From positions 248,001 to 312,000 of the forward strand of contig NC_089176.1 of NCBI RefSeq assembly GCF_947507565.1: a stretch of DNA of 64,000 nt. Direction: 5' to 3'. A program made the translations under genes and the position numbers. Numbering within the stretch: position 1 is the stretch's first letter; each line of letters opens with the position of its first letter. The notes beneath the pieces were generated by a model that did no database searches, had not been told where the DNA came from, and saw only the letters and a list, made by a program, of their open reading frames with translations. Positions 12,003 to 24,582 of the stretch are shown here, piece by piece. This DNA is from Oscarella lobularis. Its lineage: Eukaryota > Porifera > Homoscleromorpha > Homosclerophorida > Oscarellidae.

Positions 12003-12740
12003 CTAATAAACGACGGTAGTCTTTCGAGAAACTTCTCCGCCCATCACGTGATGGTGATGATGATGATGAGGCGAATACCCGGAAACGTGCCCATTTCCGT
12101 CGTACAACTGATACGCCCCCACGGTCGAGGGAGATCGATGATGGGGACTAGCCGCGCCGTAGGCGGTCGCGAAGACGTGTCGATTCAACATTTCTCCGCC
12201 GTACGTGACGAAATTTCCGTCGTCGCTATATTCGCTATCCGACGACGATTCGGCCGACGTGTAAGAGTCGAATTGGGGCGCGTAGTCGCGATAGACGACC
12301 CGAGGGCTTTCCCACGAATATCCCGACGTCGCAGCGACTTTTTGACTCGGTTCGACGGCGGGGAAGTCGTAGCCGGTGCCCGCGCGTTGACTCGATTCGC
12401 AGTAGAGCGTTTCGGTGGGGCCCCGATCGCCGACGCGATAGCTCACTTCGTTCGGGTCGACCCAGACGCTCAAGTTTTCGGGAAAGTACCCGCGAATCTC
12501 GTTCGGGTTTAGACCCGATCGTCGTATCGCTCGATTGAGAATGGGATCGACGGCGCCTTGCGCGACGTTGAGACATCGATAGGCATTTCCTTTGGTCGGC
12601 TGCGACGGATACCAGTGGCCTTCGTAGCGATCGGTGAGGATCTTCGATAGGTTGTAGTGGAGCTCTTCGATCTTTTCCATCGATAGATCGGTGAGGAATG
12701 ATACGACAAAATCACCGGCGATCTCGATTTCGACGTGCAT
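12003..12740 (-). CDS. BTG/Tob family antiproliferative protein
   Basis: A single-exon gene of 245 residues. Tob/BTG proteins slow proliferation by recruiting the CCR4-NOT deadenylase to mRNAs. The N-terminal BTG domain (residues about 1-115) is well kept: MHVEIEIAGDFVVSFL, then box A YEGHWYPSQPTKGNAYRC, NRAIRRSGL, and box B LSVWVDPNEVSYRVGDRGP. The remainder is low-complexity and Ser/Tyr/Gly-rich, with a run of seven histidines (HHHHHHH) close to the C-terminus. The GDRGP ending of box B is nearer Tob (GEKGP) than BTG1/2. I did not find a clear PAM2 motif in the tail. Two CCAAT boxes lie about 125-160 bases upstream of the start. Confidence 0.93.
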   Translation of the reverse strand: MHVEIEIAGDFVVSFLTDLSMEKIEELHYNLSKILTDRYEGHWYPSQPTKGNAYRCLNVAQGAVDPILNRAIRRSGLNPNEIRGYFPENLSVWVDPNEVSYRVGDRGPTETLYCESSQRAGTGYDFPAVEPSQKVAATSGYSWESPRVVYRDYAPQFDSYTSAESSSDSEYSDDGNFVTYGGEMLNRHVFATAYGAASPHHRSPSTVGAYQLYDGNGHVSGYSPHHHHHHHVMGGEVSRKTTVVY

Positions 12741-13129
12741 TGTTCGACACGAAAGCGACGACTCAGAGTGGAATGATCTTCTTTCGCTTCCAAGGGGAGG
12801 ATTATAAGTGGAATCCCCCGAACCTTTCTCCCTTGGTTCAACCCACGCTAATCAGGTGACCTCTGATTGGTCGCCTGTACAATAACCCGAACTCTGATTG
12901 GCTCGCGTCCTCACGACGAAGAACACTTGCGTCATTGCCGTACTTCTCGCGTGCCTGACGTCACTTAACCGCGTAATCAAATTTACCCTAAGAGGTGACA
13001 TTACGTCGACTCCCCATTTAGTAGCGGGTCACGCGTAGGCATGTCAAAACCGCAAAGAACAATTCAACGCGTGCGCAAGTTGGGAACGCTGTTTTTATTT
13101 AATGATTCAACGTACAAGCAAACGCGCTA
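12741..13129 (-). promoter_or_regulatory. Tob/BTG upstream region with repeated CCAAT boxes
   Basis: The sequence CTCTGATTGG occurs twice, at 12861-12870 and 12892-12901, exactly 31 bases apart. Read on the minus strand each gives CCAATCAGAG, a CCAAT box. Both lie upstream of the Tob start at 12740. The region also spans the 3' flank of RPS15A, on the same strand further right. Confidence 0.5.
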
Positions 13130-14164
13130 TCAGTAGAAGAATCCGAGTATTTTCCCGCCCGTTCGCTTCCTTCGAGCCTCTTCGTGATCCATTATTCCCG
13201 CTGACGTTGTCAGTACAAGAAACCTAAAGGGAATGAATAATCACGAGTTAACTGGCACTGAGACGCATCGTTCCCCGGGCACACAAACATATTTCCCGGT
13301 TACTTAGGCAAACAAACGACTCAGTCGCTCTATTTAGCGCGCGATAAGTTTCACATCCGCTATGGGTAGAGATCATCGGACGTGACGTAGGAGCGCGCAT
13401 CCGAGAATATGCATTTAGTAACAGGAACGGTCTTCCTCTACAGGGAGGTGTCTTTGCATGCACTGAAACCCCCTTTCGACGGACATCCGCTTTTATCACG
13501 CACAAAGTATTGAACACGAATTCTCTATTAGTGGCATCAAGATAACAAGACTCTCTTTTAGTACATCCGTAGTCAGAGACTTTAGGAAATCATTTCCTCT
13601 AAAAAAGCTCACAAACAGAAGGTCCCGCTTCCACTGAAATGATAAGATAAAGGCTGATCACTAACTACAGTCTCACAGACAGAGTGATCATCTATAAGAT
13701 ATCTTCTCTACAGTACCCTACCCGCTCCGACTTTCTAACGTATATACACGTACCCGAACTGACGCGATGGCAACAGATTATTCACCCATTTCTCGACATC
13801 TCGTAGGGCGACATCGAACCTTGGACTGATCACACCACACTAGAGGAAACAGCGTTAGTCTATCCGATAGAACGATTTCTACGTTGCGAACTGCTTGTTA
13901 CCTTATTAATGCGGCCGTTTAGGTTGACGACGATCTTTCCAGCTCGATGGTCGTCGACTATTTCGAATTCGCCGATGTATCCTGCACGTCGCGCACGTTC
14001 GAACGTGTTCGCGTCAGATGAGCTCGCTTACCGTGCTTCTGCATCACTCGGAGGAACTTGATGATGACTTTCGACGAGGGGCGAATCAGTACTTGGCGTT
14101 TGCCGCGCTTCTGCGCGTTGTGGATCGATCGGAGAGCGTCGTTTAGAACACTGATGCGGACCAT
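13130..14164 (-). CDS. RPS15A: 40S ribosomal protein S15a (uS8)
   Basis: Small-subunit ribosomal protein. Four exons on the minus strand: 14164-14032 ([20 protein letters not shown] ... [20 protein letters not shown] ... QKHG), 13981-13902 ([26 protein letters not shown]), 13839-13754 ([20 protein letters not shown] ... LPSRQFG) and 13223-13130 ([30 protein letters not shown]). Joined, they give the full-length protein (130 residues) colinear with animal uS8. The start is set by the universally conserved MVR N-terminus, although the frame stays open upstream to 14269 in the 5' UTR. The last intron (13224-13753) is about 530 bases, unusually long for this window, and could be examined for an intronic snoRNA; I could not identify one. 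Confidence 0.96.
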
Positions 14165-14940
14165 CGTTCGAGCCTTTAATAGGGAGGTGCTCTTAGGGTT
14201 TCTAGACCAGTTTCGCGCCTTCGACGGCTTACAGAGAGACGATTCGGTCGGATTCGGGAAAGCGTCCACAAGGTAGGCACTCGCGCATGCGTAGAGGAAA
14301 TACGAGGACGCGAACGATTGCTCTTAGAGTGCGTTACTAAACTTTATTTTGTTTCTCTATCGCTCAGAATTATCAACAAGAGTCTTGTGCTTTTGGGGTC
14401 CGTGCTTTTTCCTTTGCCGTCTGAATTTTCCACATTGAAGACATGTAACAACAATATGTTTCTCTCGCTTTCCTGCAAACCGAGATTATTTTCTAGATTC
14501 AATATTTCAAGTTGAAAACACCTCTTATCCGAGTTTTGCTTGTTACTCCAGGAACCAGCAAAGCGTTGCACGATTTACAGATGAGTTTCTTCACGCGAGG
14601 ATGCCTAATGATGGAGATTGAGTGAGTTTATCAGATAAACCTCTTTTTTTACATTCTCAGCACAAGCTTCTTTGCTGTCTTTTTCATCGTTTCTGCGTAA
14701 AATCGAGACAGAGTTGGAGAAAACAGAAAAACAAGATGCGAAGCCTGCAGAAAAGATGATTTAGGCAAGCTCCGGTGTTTCGAGAACTCTCACTTGACAC
14801 AGATAGTTCATTCGTTGGTACGTCTCGCGCTTCTGAATTCCTTTTAGCTGAAATTCAGGGGCTTCCATTTCAGAGAACAAGGCTAGCGTACGCACTCTGA
14901 GCTCAAAGGTCCCTGCTCAAGAGAGTCCCTGCTCACGGCT
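14165..14940. other. Intergenic region between RPS15A and a kinase pseudogene
   Basis: Contains the RPS15A promoter and 5' UTR on its left and the upstream region of the kinase on its right. Short open frames on both strands at 14318-14571 have no recognisable similarity. I see no RNA or repeat signature. Confidence 0.45.
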
Positions 14941-16242
14941 ATGCTCTCATCCAACACGCCACCTTCGTCGACAGTTCTGCGAAAACGGAAGCTAAGAGTG
15001 CTCGAAGATCTGCCCGAAAGTCAGATATTTGCTCGCAAAGACTTTGTTTACGACGATGCCGAAGACTACGTGGGACACGGAGCGTTCGCCGACGTGTATA
15101 AGGCGCGTTTAACAAAGACAAAGGAAGTAGTTGCTGCTAAAGTCTTCTTTCAAAGAGAAAATCACAGGGTTCGCCTAACAGCTGGGTAAGCACATGCGTG
15201 GGCTGTGCTACAAAATGAGTAGAGAGGACCGGTGGTGGAGCAATTAGATCTTCGATGTCTCTTCCTAATAGTACACGTTTGTGCGCTATTTGAGCTGTGC
15301 AAAGGGAACACTTTGCACTGACGTTCTTTTGCATTTTTAGTGAGGTTCGAACACTGCGAAAGGAAGTTGCTGTTTTATTGTCCATTACAAAGCATCCCAA
15401 TATCGTTCGCTTGATTGGACTTTGTGATGAGCCAAGGGAATACACTCTTCTACTTGAATTTGTTGATGGAAAAGATCTTCACGATCTGCTTCTTGAGCCA
15501 CATGAAGAAAAGATAGAAGAAAAGATAGAAAATTGGTCCAATCGTCAGGAGATTGCTCTGCAAATAGCCAAAGGAATGGATCATCTGCACTCTCAAAACC
15601 CGCCTATTCTTCATTTTGACCTAAAACCATGAAACATACTTACGCAAGAACGAGGGAATGGATTTATCTGCAAGGTTGAAACATAAACAGTCGCTTTTAT
15701 TAGGTTTCTAATCTCTTGCTCCTAGATAACTGACTTTGGTTTGGCCAAAGTTTTAGGTCAGTCAAGCCAAACCAGTAGTCATGGGTCATCTTCATCCTTT
15801 GGAAGCGAACCTCGAGGAACTACTATTTTTATTGCTCCTGAAAGGTATTCATCAGAGTACATGGAAACGCTGACCGTTAACCCTAGTGAAGCTGCTAAAT
15901 CAGATGTATATAGGTAAGTCATCTTCACTATAGTCTAGCGCCAACTCATTTTTGCTGCAACAGCTATGCCATGATCTTGTGGCAAATTAGAGAAAGGAAA
16001 CAAGTTCCGTATTCTGGTGGGTTTACGTTGTTGCCATAGTCTTTGCTTTCTGACTGCTGCACTTAAATGTAGGAGAACTGTCTGTTGTCAAAAGTAAAAT
16101 TGTTCAATTGGGAAACGGCGTTCCAAAGTCATCTGCTTGGTGTCCTCTGTTGTATGAATCGGTTCAAAAGCGTTGCTGTCACTTGCAGGCCAAAAACCGG
16201 CCAAGCTTTTCCGGTGAATATTCTACCTTTGCAATCGCATGA
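14941..16242 (+). pseudogene. Protein kinase of tyrosine-kinase-like type, disrupted
   Basis: A kinase domain spread over six exons. It shows a glycine loop (VGHGAFADVYKARL), the ATP-binding lysine (VVAAKVF), KHPNIVRLIGLCDEP, catalytic loop HFDLKP, DFGLAKVLG, APERYSSE and the closing RPSF. Two lesions are visible. An in-frame TGA (15630-15632) falls where HFDLKP should be followed by a small residue and N, consistent with a TCA-to-TGA change. In the last exon the kinase frame reads RPSFSGEYST and stops at 16240-16242, while the +1 frame reads VNILPLQSHDSE, which looks like the expected C-terminal helix. Either a recent pseudogene or a null allele is likely. The next gene downstream encodes kelch-like sequence and may once have been part of the same kinase-kelch gene. 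Confidence 0.7.
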
Positions 16243-16263
16243 TAGCGAGGTAAATTTTATTAC

Positions 16264-16751
16264 TAGAAATTGTTCATGACCTTCAGTCAACCAAAAGCTC
16301 AAAATCAGAAAAGGTTTGCTGTTCAGGCTAGTTTTTAAGTACTGTAGTAAAACTTGGAATCTCTAAAAAGAAAAGAAGAAAAAAATGGCACAGAAGGAAA
16401 ATGTCAACGATTTCAGCTCCTATGGTTATTTATAGGAGCGTGCCTTTGCCGCAAAATTTTGAAGAAAGCTGGGAATTTTTTTCTCGTGTGGAAATTTTGA
16501 GAGGAATTTTCCTTGAGCTTACATGTGGGTTTGAGATATAAAGCTTGTGTACATGAATATGCTTTGTGATCATGTAGATGCTATTGTGTTTTTCTTGGTG
16601 ACCCTCTATGGTTCTGTGACGGTTTATTGGATGTACTATTATGGGGTCTTTCTTTTGAAGTCGCCGGAAACGATAGCAGTAAGTTTTTTAGCAAAGGATG
16701 AATTCTACGAAACGAAACGTTTACCTATAGAGCTGGTATACCTTTCCTTCA
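16264..16751. other. Gap between kinase pseudogene and kelch-like gene
   Basis: About 490 bases, AT-rich. It may hold the promoter or small 5' exons of the kelch-like gene. An open frame at 16547-16789 (+) has hydrophobic stretches but no support as a gene. Confidence 0.35.
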
Positions 16752-17963
16752 GTGGGTTTCCGACCACATTGTCCTTCAAACGATTCTAACGCCTGTTGTG
16801 TGTGCGTTCCAGACCTTCCTCTTGCTGGAATAGCTTTGGTATCGTCCAGGAATATCCTTTTTGGCTATCGTGGATCTTCAACATTTTTTATGTCTGATAC
16901 TATTCCAATTCGCGGTCGCCAAAGTACAGTCAACGTTAAAGAAACTCCTGTTTCGTTTTCTATTGCTACTACTGAGTATGGTGAGCCGCATTTGAAATTT
17001 TCATCGATATTTTCCTTACGAGACACTGCCTGGGCTGTATTCTCTGATGTCATGGGATGTCTCCGATTTCTTGCTGAATTTCATTATTTTGCTGATGGAA
17101 AGAGAGAATGGAGCATAAAGGGAAGAGATATTACTACTTATTCTGAATGCAAGATAGGGGCTTCAGTAGTGGAGATGAACGAGCTTTTCTACGTAGTAGG
17201 TGGTGAATTCGATGGAAAGGAAGAAACTTCAATGTTTAGATTTAATGACAGAATTATGGAAACTCTACCTCCTCTGCCAATAGGGAAGACAGAACCTGGA
17301 GTCTCTGTCAGCAGAAAGAGTATATTCGTTTTCGCTGGATATGTCTTTCGCAAGGGGAAAAAGCAAAAAAGCAGAGCGGTACTGATGTTCAACCCAGAAC
17401 ATCTTAGCTGGAAGATATTGCCATCTCTTGACGACAATTTAGTGCTGCCTGGAGCGCACGCCTTTGTCGCTGCTTCTGGAACTCTTTTTTCATTCATACC
17501 TGAACCAAACAAAATCTTGCATAAGGCCCGCCTAAAGGCACATCATCCTCCAAACTGTTGGGCTTGGCCTCACTATCCGTCGCAGTGCCCAACAATTGAA
17601 CTAAGAAAGGGAAAAGTTGCTGAAGAAAGATTGGGCTACAGAGCGAAATTAGTTCCCTACTCTGCTGGTTATAACAAGTGGCTTACATCAGTACTTTCTT
17701 CTGGCAATGATTCTACCATGAAAAAACATTTTGACTACTGGAGCTTGCTCAAGCTCAATGATGGCCTTGTACTTGCAGTATCGAAGAACAATTTAATTCA
17801 TTTGACAGTGGAAGTCAGGTACCTCAATCTGCCCCAGTGTCCGCCTAAAAGTCAGTACCCCTTCTTTTCGTTTATGCAATTCTTTCCGAACGGAACGTGC
17901 TTTTTGGATCTACTTTTTAAGACGCCTTGGCCTTGGAATGCCTATTATCGCTATTTTGTGTAA
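16752..17963 (+). CDS. Kelch-repeat-like protein, 5' end uncertain
   Basis: A continuous open frame of about 400 residues ending at 17961-17963. Kelch-type signals are visible: ELFYVVGGEFDGKEETSMFR followed by METLPPLPIGKTEPGVSV, then KSIFVFAGY, LSWKILPSLDD and HAFVAASGTLFSF. This spacing of a GG doublet and downstream W/P residues is typical of beta-propeller blades in kelch proteins. No ATG with good context opens the frame. A CAG acceptor-like site at about 16750 suggests an upstream exon, possibly shared with the kinase pseudogene just before it. No stop or frameshift interrupts the frame, so it may still be coding. Function unknown; kelch propellers usually bind proteins. Confidence 0.55.
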   Translation: MGFRPHCPSNDSNACCVCVPDLPLAGIALVSSRNILFGYRGSSTFFMSDTIPIRGRQSTVNVKETPVSFSIATTEYGEPHLKFSSIFSLRDTAWAVFSDVMGCLRFLAEFHYFADGKREWSIKGRDITTYSECKIGASVVEMNELFYVVGGEFDGKEETSMFRFNDRIMETLPPLPIGKTEPGVSVSRKSIFVFAGYVFRKGKKQKSRAVLMFNPEHLSWKILPSLDDNLVLPGAHAFVAASGTLFSFIPEPNKILHKARLKAHHPPNCWAWPHYPSQCPTIELRKGKVAEERLGYRAKLVPYSAGYNKWLTSVLSSGNDSTMKKHFDYWSLLKLNDGLVLAVSKNNLIHLTVEVRYLNLPQCPPKSQYPFFSFMQFFPNGTCFLDLLFKTPWPWNAYYRYFV

Positions 17964-18286
17964 CTGCTTATCTGTAGCATTGCTTTGTACAAATTTGATG
18001 GTTTTTTTGAAATCGTTTGCCGCTGCAAGTAGTACAACAAGTTGTGTGACGTACAGGCAAGCCACTATTACTACCTACTCGATTTGCAGACCAGAAACAA
18101 CGGTGTCATGTGTTAGACATGGAATGCAATCAAGAAAATGCAGGCGCGTCAGACAAAACCAAAAAGGTATTTCAGTGAAGATCAACTTCCCAAGACAAGA
18201 CGTCGGCACAAAGGTATGATTAGAATCATGAGTATGTCATATCTAAATTCTAATCTATTCAGCTGCGCTCTCAGAGTCTAGGGACG
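17964..18286. other. 3' intergenic gap between convergent genes
   Basis: About 320 bases between the kelch-like gene and the 3' end of the minus-strand physin-like gene. Nothing recognisable beyond presumed 3' UTRs. Confidence 0.4.
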
Positions 18287-19179
<893 letters not shown>

Positions 19180-19481
19180 CAAGCGTCCGTATCAAAACGA
19201 CACAACTGACAAAAGGTGGTAGGTGCACGCGCAGACAATGAAGGCGGAGACTACTGGTATGCCCCTGGGTTTGGCCAAGTCGACTATCTCTCTGACGTCA
19301 CCGGCACCTGCTCTTCTCTCTAAAAAACCTTTAGTTCTCTCTTTTTCGATATTTTATTTTTGGTGTAACGGATTGTGGAAGTTCTGAAGAGTTCTGGAGG
19401 CTTCGGAGGAGGAACTCAGGAGTGTCAATTTTGTCACACGGTGAGTACACACTGTATTAGTAATAAGTCACGTGACGTAAC

Positions 19482-21182
19482 ATGACCGTCTTCGTTTTGC
19501 TCGTCATTCTTACTAGTATTCCTCTTGCGCGCGCCCGTCCCAACGTTCTCTTCATAATCGCCGACGACCTGCGTCCTAGTCTGGGCGTCTACGATCCGCG
19601 CGGCCCTCACAAAACGCCTCACATCGATGCTCTCGCCTCGCGCGGCTTCGTTTTCACGCGCGCCTACGTGCAACAGTCGGTCTGCTCGCCAAGTCGCACG
19701 TCGTTCTTCACGAGCCGACGACCAGACACGACAAAGACGCTCAATAACAACGACACGGAACCGATTTGGCGTCGCCTTGGCAATCTAACGACTCTTCCCC
19801 AGCATTTCAAGACGAACGGCTATCACGCGGTATCGATCGGGAAAACATTCTGCACATCGAACTCGACGTGCAGCGACTATCCGTACAGTTGGTCTATTCC
19901 CACATGGCATCCGCCAACGGAAGCTTATAAGATGGCAAAAGTATGATAGGCTAGACTGTAGGATACATTGGTCTAGTAGGGTACAGTCAGTAAAGATAGA
20001 GACTCGGACTGTCAATGACTCGTTCTAATCTCTGCTTTCTCTTTCTCTTTCAAGGTATGTCCCAATGAAGATGGTTCGCTTCACATGAATCTTCTTTGTC
20101 CTGTCGACGTTGCTTCGCAACCGGGCGGCTCTTTACCGGACATACAGAGCACCGATTACGCTTTGAAGATGTTCAAGTCGTTCGCTCGGAATGCGACGAG
20201 TCAAACTCCCTTCTTTCTCGCCGTCGGCTATCACAAGCCTCACATCCCGTTGAAGTTTCCCGCTCATTATCTCGACCTGCATCCGATCGAGAACGTGACC
20301 CTGCCGGAAAATCGACGCTATCCGCCCGGATTGCCCCCCGTCGCTTGGGATCCGTGGACAGACGTGCGTTTGCGCGAAGACGTGGCGGCGCTCAATCTGA
20401 GCTTTCCCTACGGACCAATGGACGACGATTTCGCGCGAAAAATCATTCAGCACTATCACGCGAGCGTCACGTACGTCGACGATCAAATAGGACGACTACT
20501 GCAGGGTTTGGACGAGTACGAGAATCTCGCTAGTAATACGCTTGTCGTCTTTATTGGAGATCATGGTTGGCAGTTGGGAGAAAATCAAGAATGGGCCAAG
20601 TATAGTAACTTTGAGACTGCTGTTCGTACTCCTCTCATCGTTCGTCTACCGTCGAATCGCCGTTCGCTGACGCGGCAACCGAGTGGTCCCGTCTACGTTG
20701 ACGCCCTTGTTGAATTGGTTGATTTGATGCCGACTTTGTCTGAGGTAGCTGGTCTGAGTGTTCCACCGCTCTGTCCTGAATCTTCTAGCAAATCGGCCGA
20801 TGTCAGTTTTTGTACCGAAGGCGTGAGCTTTGTGCCTCTGCTAAAGCAGACTAATTTGTCGATTCCGTGGAAAAAAGCGGTGTTTAGTCAGTATCCGCGT
20901 CCGTCTGACGATCCCGCCGAGAATTCGGATACTCCCGAGTTGGAAAATATTCGAATAATGGGATATTCCATACGAACCGAGTCGTATCGATACACGGAAT
21001 GGGTGGGATATGATACGGAGCAGTACGAGCCAAGATGGGATGAAATTCACGCGAGAGAATTATACAATCACACTACGAACAATAGAGAGGATAATAATTT
21101 GGCATCGAGCTCTCAGTATGCTGATTTGATTTCAACCTTGTCTATTCAGCTGAAGAAAGGCTGGCACAAGGCACTACCGTAG
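19482..21182 (+). CDS. IDS: Iduronate-2-sulfatase-like lysosomal sulfatase
   Basis: Hydrolyses 2-sulfate from iduronate in heparan and dermatan sulfate. Two exons: 19482-19940 and 20055-21182. Signal peptide TVFVLLVILTSIPLARA, then RPNVLFIIADDLRPSLGVYD with the metal-binding DD. The formylglycine site CSPSRTSF sits in QQSVCSPSRTSFFTSRRPDT, matching IDS (CSPSRTSFLTGRRPDTT). Further IDS hallmarks are GYHKPHIPLKFP, HYHASVTYVDDQIGRLLQGL, DHGWQLGENQEWAKYSNFE and a C-terminal RELYNHTTNNREDNNL. The length of about 529 residues fits the family (human IDS 550). Annotation as IDS rather than another arylsulfatase rests on the residues around the formylglycine and on the WAKYSNFE motif. Confidence 0.93.
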
Positions 21183-21273
21183 ATTTAAGATCACATACTC
21201 ATAGGTACATGTATACCGTTTTGTAGATATCTGTTTTATTGATTCCCTGATTTAGCGTGCGTTGCAGCGAAGC

Positions 21274-24200
21274 ATGCCGTTACGTCCTTCGGGGAATCAA
21301 CTGCCCACCAATCTTCCCCAGCTTCAAAATCTCATCAAGCGAGATCGCGAATCGTACGAAGAGGAAGTAAGGCGCGATTTCGCGCTCGCTTCCGTGACTC
21401 ATCGCGCTTCGTTCAGTTTCTCCAACAGTATCGTCACTATGCAGCCCAATTGGAAGTGTTTCTGCTCAAGCCGACCGACTATTCGCGAAGTTTCTGCGAT
21501 TTGGTCACGTTTCTGAGCCAGGCACGAGCCCAAAACCTCGCGGCACACGAAAATATCCATTTTTCTGCAGGTAGCGCATTGCTATCCACGTCATCTTGAA
21601 AACTTTCCTCGAGAACTGATCGATCTTCTTCGCAAACACGCCACCATTTTGGACCACGAACTGAGAATGGTGGGCGCATTTGAGTTTCTTCTCCGCGTGC
21701 ATTTTCTGGAGTATTTCCTTCTGTTTTAGACTGTCTGCCGAGCCTTGATTCTACTGAGAAATAAAAATCTTATTCCTCCCATTCGGTACAGAAGTTTGGT
21801 ATCCTGTATTCGCTTGATCTGATCTTGGTTTTTTTTGTGTAGGGTACTGGAGCTTTCGTTCGAGTTGTTTCGCTGTCAAGACAAGCTTCTTCGAAAAGTT
21901 GAACACTTTTTTACGAGCGAGTTTCTATGACTCTGATTATGTCTCTAGACTCTGTTTCACCATATTGTCGCCGACATCAAAAACATCAATTCCAAGCACA
22001 AAGACAATCGACTCAATACTGTAAGGATCCAAAAAATTGACATTAATCAATAACGAAAGAGATTGTTATGTAGCAACTTCAGAATTTCATGTATACCATG
22101 TTGAATGATAGTAGCACAGTGGCAGCAAAGAAATCTTTGGTCAGCACAATCAATGTCTCGTTGAATTAACTAATATTGCTTAACGTATTAGGACGTAATA
22201 ATTGAACTCTATCGAAGAAACGTTTGGTGAGTACCAAGGAAATGACTCGTACTTTTAACGAACGTGGGATTCTATGTAAGGAATGATGCAAAGACGGTGA
22301 ATGTCGTTGCAACTGCGTGTCTCTCGCCAACAACAAAGGTAGTTCATTGTTGAAAAAATGACACGTTACGTCTCAAACCGGTTTCTCTATAGGTTCTAGT
22401 AGCTGCGATAAATTTTTTCCTCGGTCGCGACGACGACGACGACGAGAAGAACGATAGCGACGATAGCGACGACGATTTTGACGAGAAGCAGGCCGTAAAG
22501 GAAGTGATGTTGCGCGGGCAAGTGAGCAAGAAGACGAAGAAACGAACTCGAAAGATGGAGAAAGCGTTGGAATCGCTAAAGGTACGCTTTATCAGAAAGA
22601 TGACGAGGAGGGGGGAAAACGCTATCTATGATTGCAGAAACACAAGAAGAAAAAGAAACGCGTCGAACAGTTCAATTTCTCGGCTCTTCATCTCATCTAT
22701 GATCCACAAGGTAAGACTGATACAATCATTTCTCGATTTTTCAATTCGGGATTTATCTAGAGTTCGCCGAAAAGTTATTTCACAAGTTGGAAAAATGCAA
22801 AGAACGCTTCGAAGTGAAGCTAATGCATTTGAATCTCATTAGCAGACTGATAGGAATTCACAAAGTAAGTCAACAACACAGTAGGCACGGTGTGTACGTC
22901 AAACTAACGTTTACACTATCAGCTCTTCCTATTCAACTACTATCCTCACCTTCAGAGATTTTTGAATCCTCACCAACGCGGTTAGTCCAACACATACGTA
23001 CTGTATCTATTGATAAAGGGTCTCTGTTTCTTTAGAGGTTACCAAGCTTCTGACGTATCTCGCCCAATCGTGTCACGATCTCGTCCCTCCTGACGTGATT
23101 ACACCGACCCTCATGACCGTTGCGAACCATTTCGTTTCGGAGAGAAACGCCGACGAGGTGATGGTCGTCGGTTTGAACGCGATACGCGAAGTCTGCGCTC
23201 GCGCTCCGCTCGTCATGAATGAGGATTTGCTGCAGGACTTGACCCAATATAAGTCGTATCGAAATAAAGGTGAACTAATATCGTACGAGATGTTTTCTTC
23301 TAAAAGTCTGGGTTGTCGTAGATGTTCGCATGGCAGCTCGCTCCCTTATTCAACTTTTCAGGCAGATGGATCGTTCTATGTTGCATAGGAAGGATCGCGT
23401 AAGAGATCTATCTTCGTTTCCTTCTTGGTCAATTTTTTATTTAATTATTAATAATCAATAGGGGAAACCGTCGGAAGCGAGCAAGAATCGGAAAATTCCC
23501 AGCTATGGAGAAGTGTCAGCGCCCTCGTTTGTGCCCGGAACAGAAGTAGACGATCTTCTCGCGCTTTGCACGTTGAGTTATTATAGTTGATGTATTTAGC
23601 TCATTAGCCCTGAGGATTTTGGCACAGGAGAGGAAACAGGAGAAAAAGGTACCGTTAAAATCGTCAATTTCCTGTAATAGCCATGCTTCGTCTCTATTAG
23701 ATCCGGCATCAGATGACGATGAATGGGTAGACGTGGCCAGCTCGGACGACGAGGCAGAGGACGAAGAGGACGACGATTCGGAGTCATATGAACAAAGGGA
23801 CGGTGAAGACGACGACGAAGAACAAAATGCAAAAAAAGCCATTTCGTCTGAAAAACAACGTTCAAATATTGCTGATGCGGAGATCGTCAGTCAGACGAGA
23901 GTACGCAGGATATTGTTTTTTTGCATTTTCTTATTAGCTTATGTCTTTAGGTTCTGAGTCAGGCCGATTTTAAATTGATTAGAAAGCGCCAGCTTCAGAG
24001 TGAGCTAGCACCGTCCACGTCTCGTAAAAAGGCTAAGACTATGATAAGTATTGACTCTGATGAGGAGGACGGGAAGAACAGGTAAACAACAGTGCACAAG
24101 GCGTTGTAATAATTGACCGTTGGTCTTTTAGGGAGATTTTACGACCCAGTGCTATTGAGGGCGGGATCAGAAAGCGAAAACTGGATAAAGAAGCAAGGAA

Positions 24201-24582
24201 GGCTTGCGTTTTGGTAAGCTCAGTATTCGCGAGCAACTACATGGGAATCATTGTCGTTTTAGGCTGGTCGTGAAGACAGGCATAAATACGGATCCAGGCA
24301 AAAGGCCAACGAATTCGCTAGCACTTCAAACAAGGTCAGTATCTATTTTCCTTTCCATGTTCACAGTGACTCCTCTTTTGTGCAGACAAAGGAGAAGAAG
24401 AAGAATTTTATGATGGTGAAGCAGAAGACGGGTTTGAGGAGAAAGACGCAGCGATCGCTGCGGGACAAGCAAGTACGCACTTTTACGCCTTATGCTTCAA
24501 TGTGTATCGTTGTACCGCTGACACGCAGATTGCATCCAGTAAGGCAAAGAAAAAAAACCAGCGCAAAAAGGGCCGTAAATAA
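21274..24582 (+). CDS. SDAD1: SDA1 domain-containing protein 1 homolog (60S ribosome biogenesis)
   Basis: A nucleolar factor required for 60S subunit maturation and export. About 18 short exons; the ATG at 21274 begins [20 protein letters not shown]. Colinear family blocks are [27 protein letters not shown] next to [51 protein letters not shown] and [19 protein letters not shown]. After YKSYRNK and [14 protein letters not shown] comes a long acidic stretch ([20 protein letters not shown]). The lysine-rich C-terminus has [20 protein letters not shown] and ends [12 protein letters not shown] at the stop 24580-24582. It begins only 92 bases after the sulfatase stop. Intact by eye. Confidence 0.93.

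Noticed and set aside
11670-12512. A 280-codon plus-strand open frame
   Set aside because: It is antisense to the Tob/BTG coding exon, whose minus-strand translation matches a known family along the whole BTG domain.
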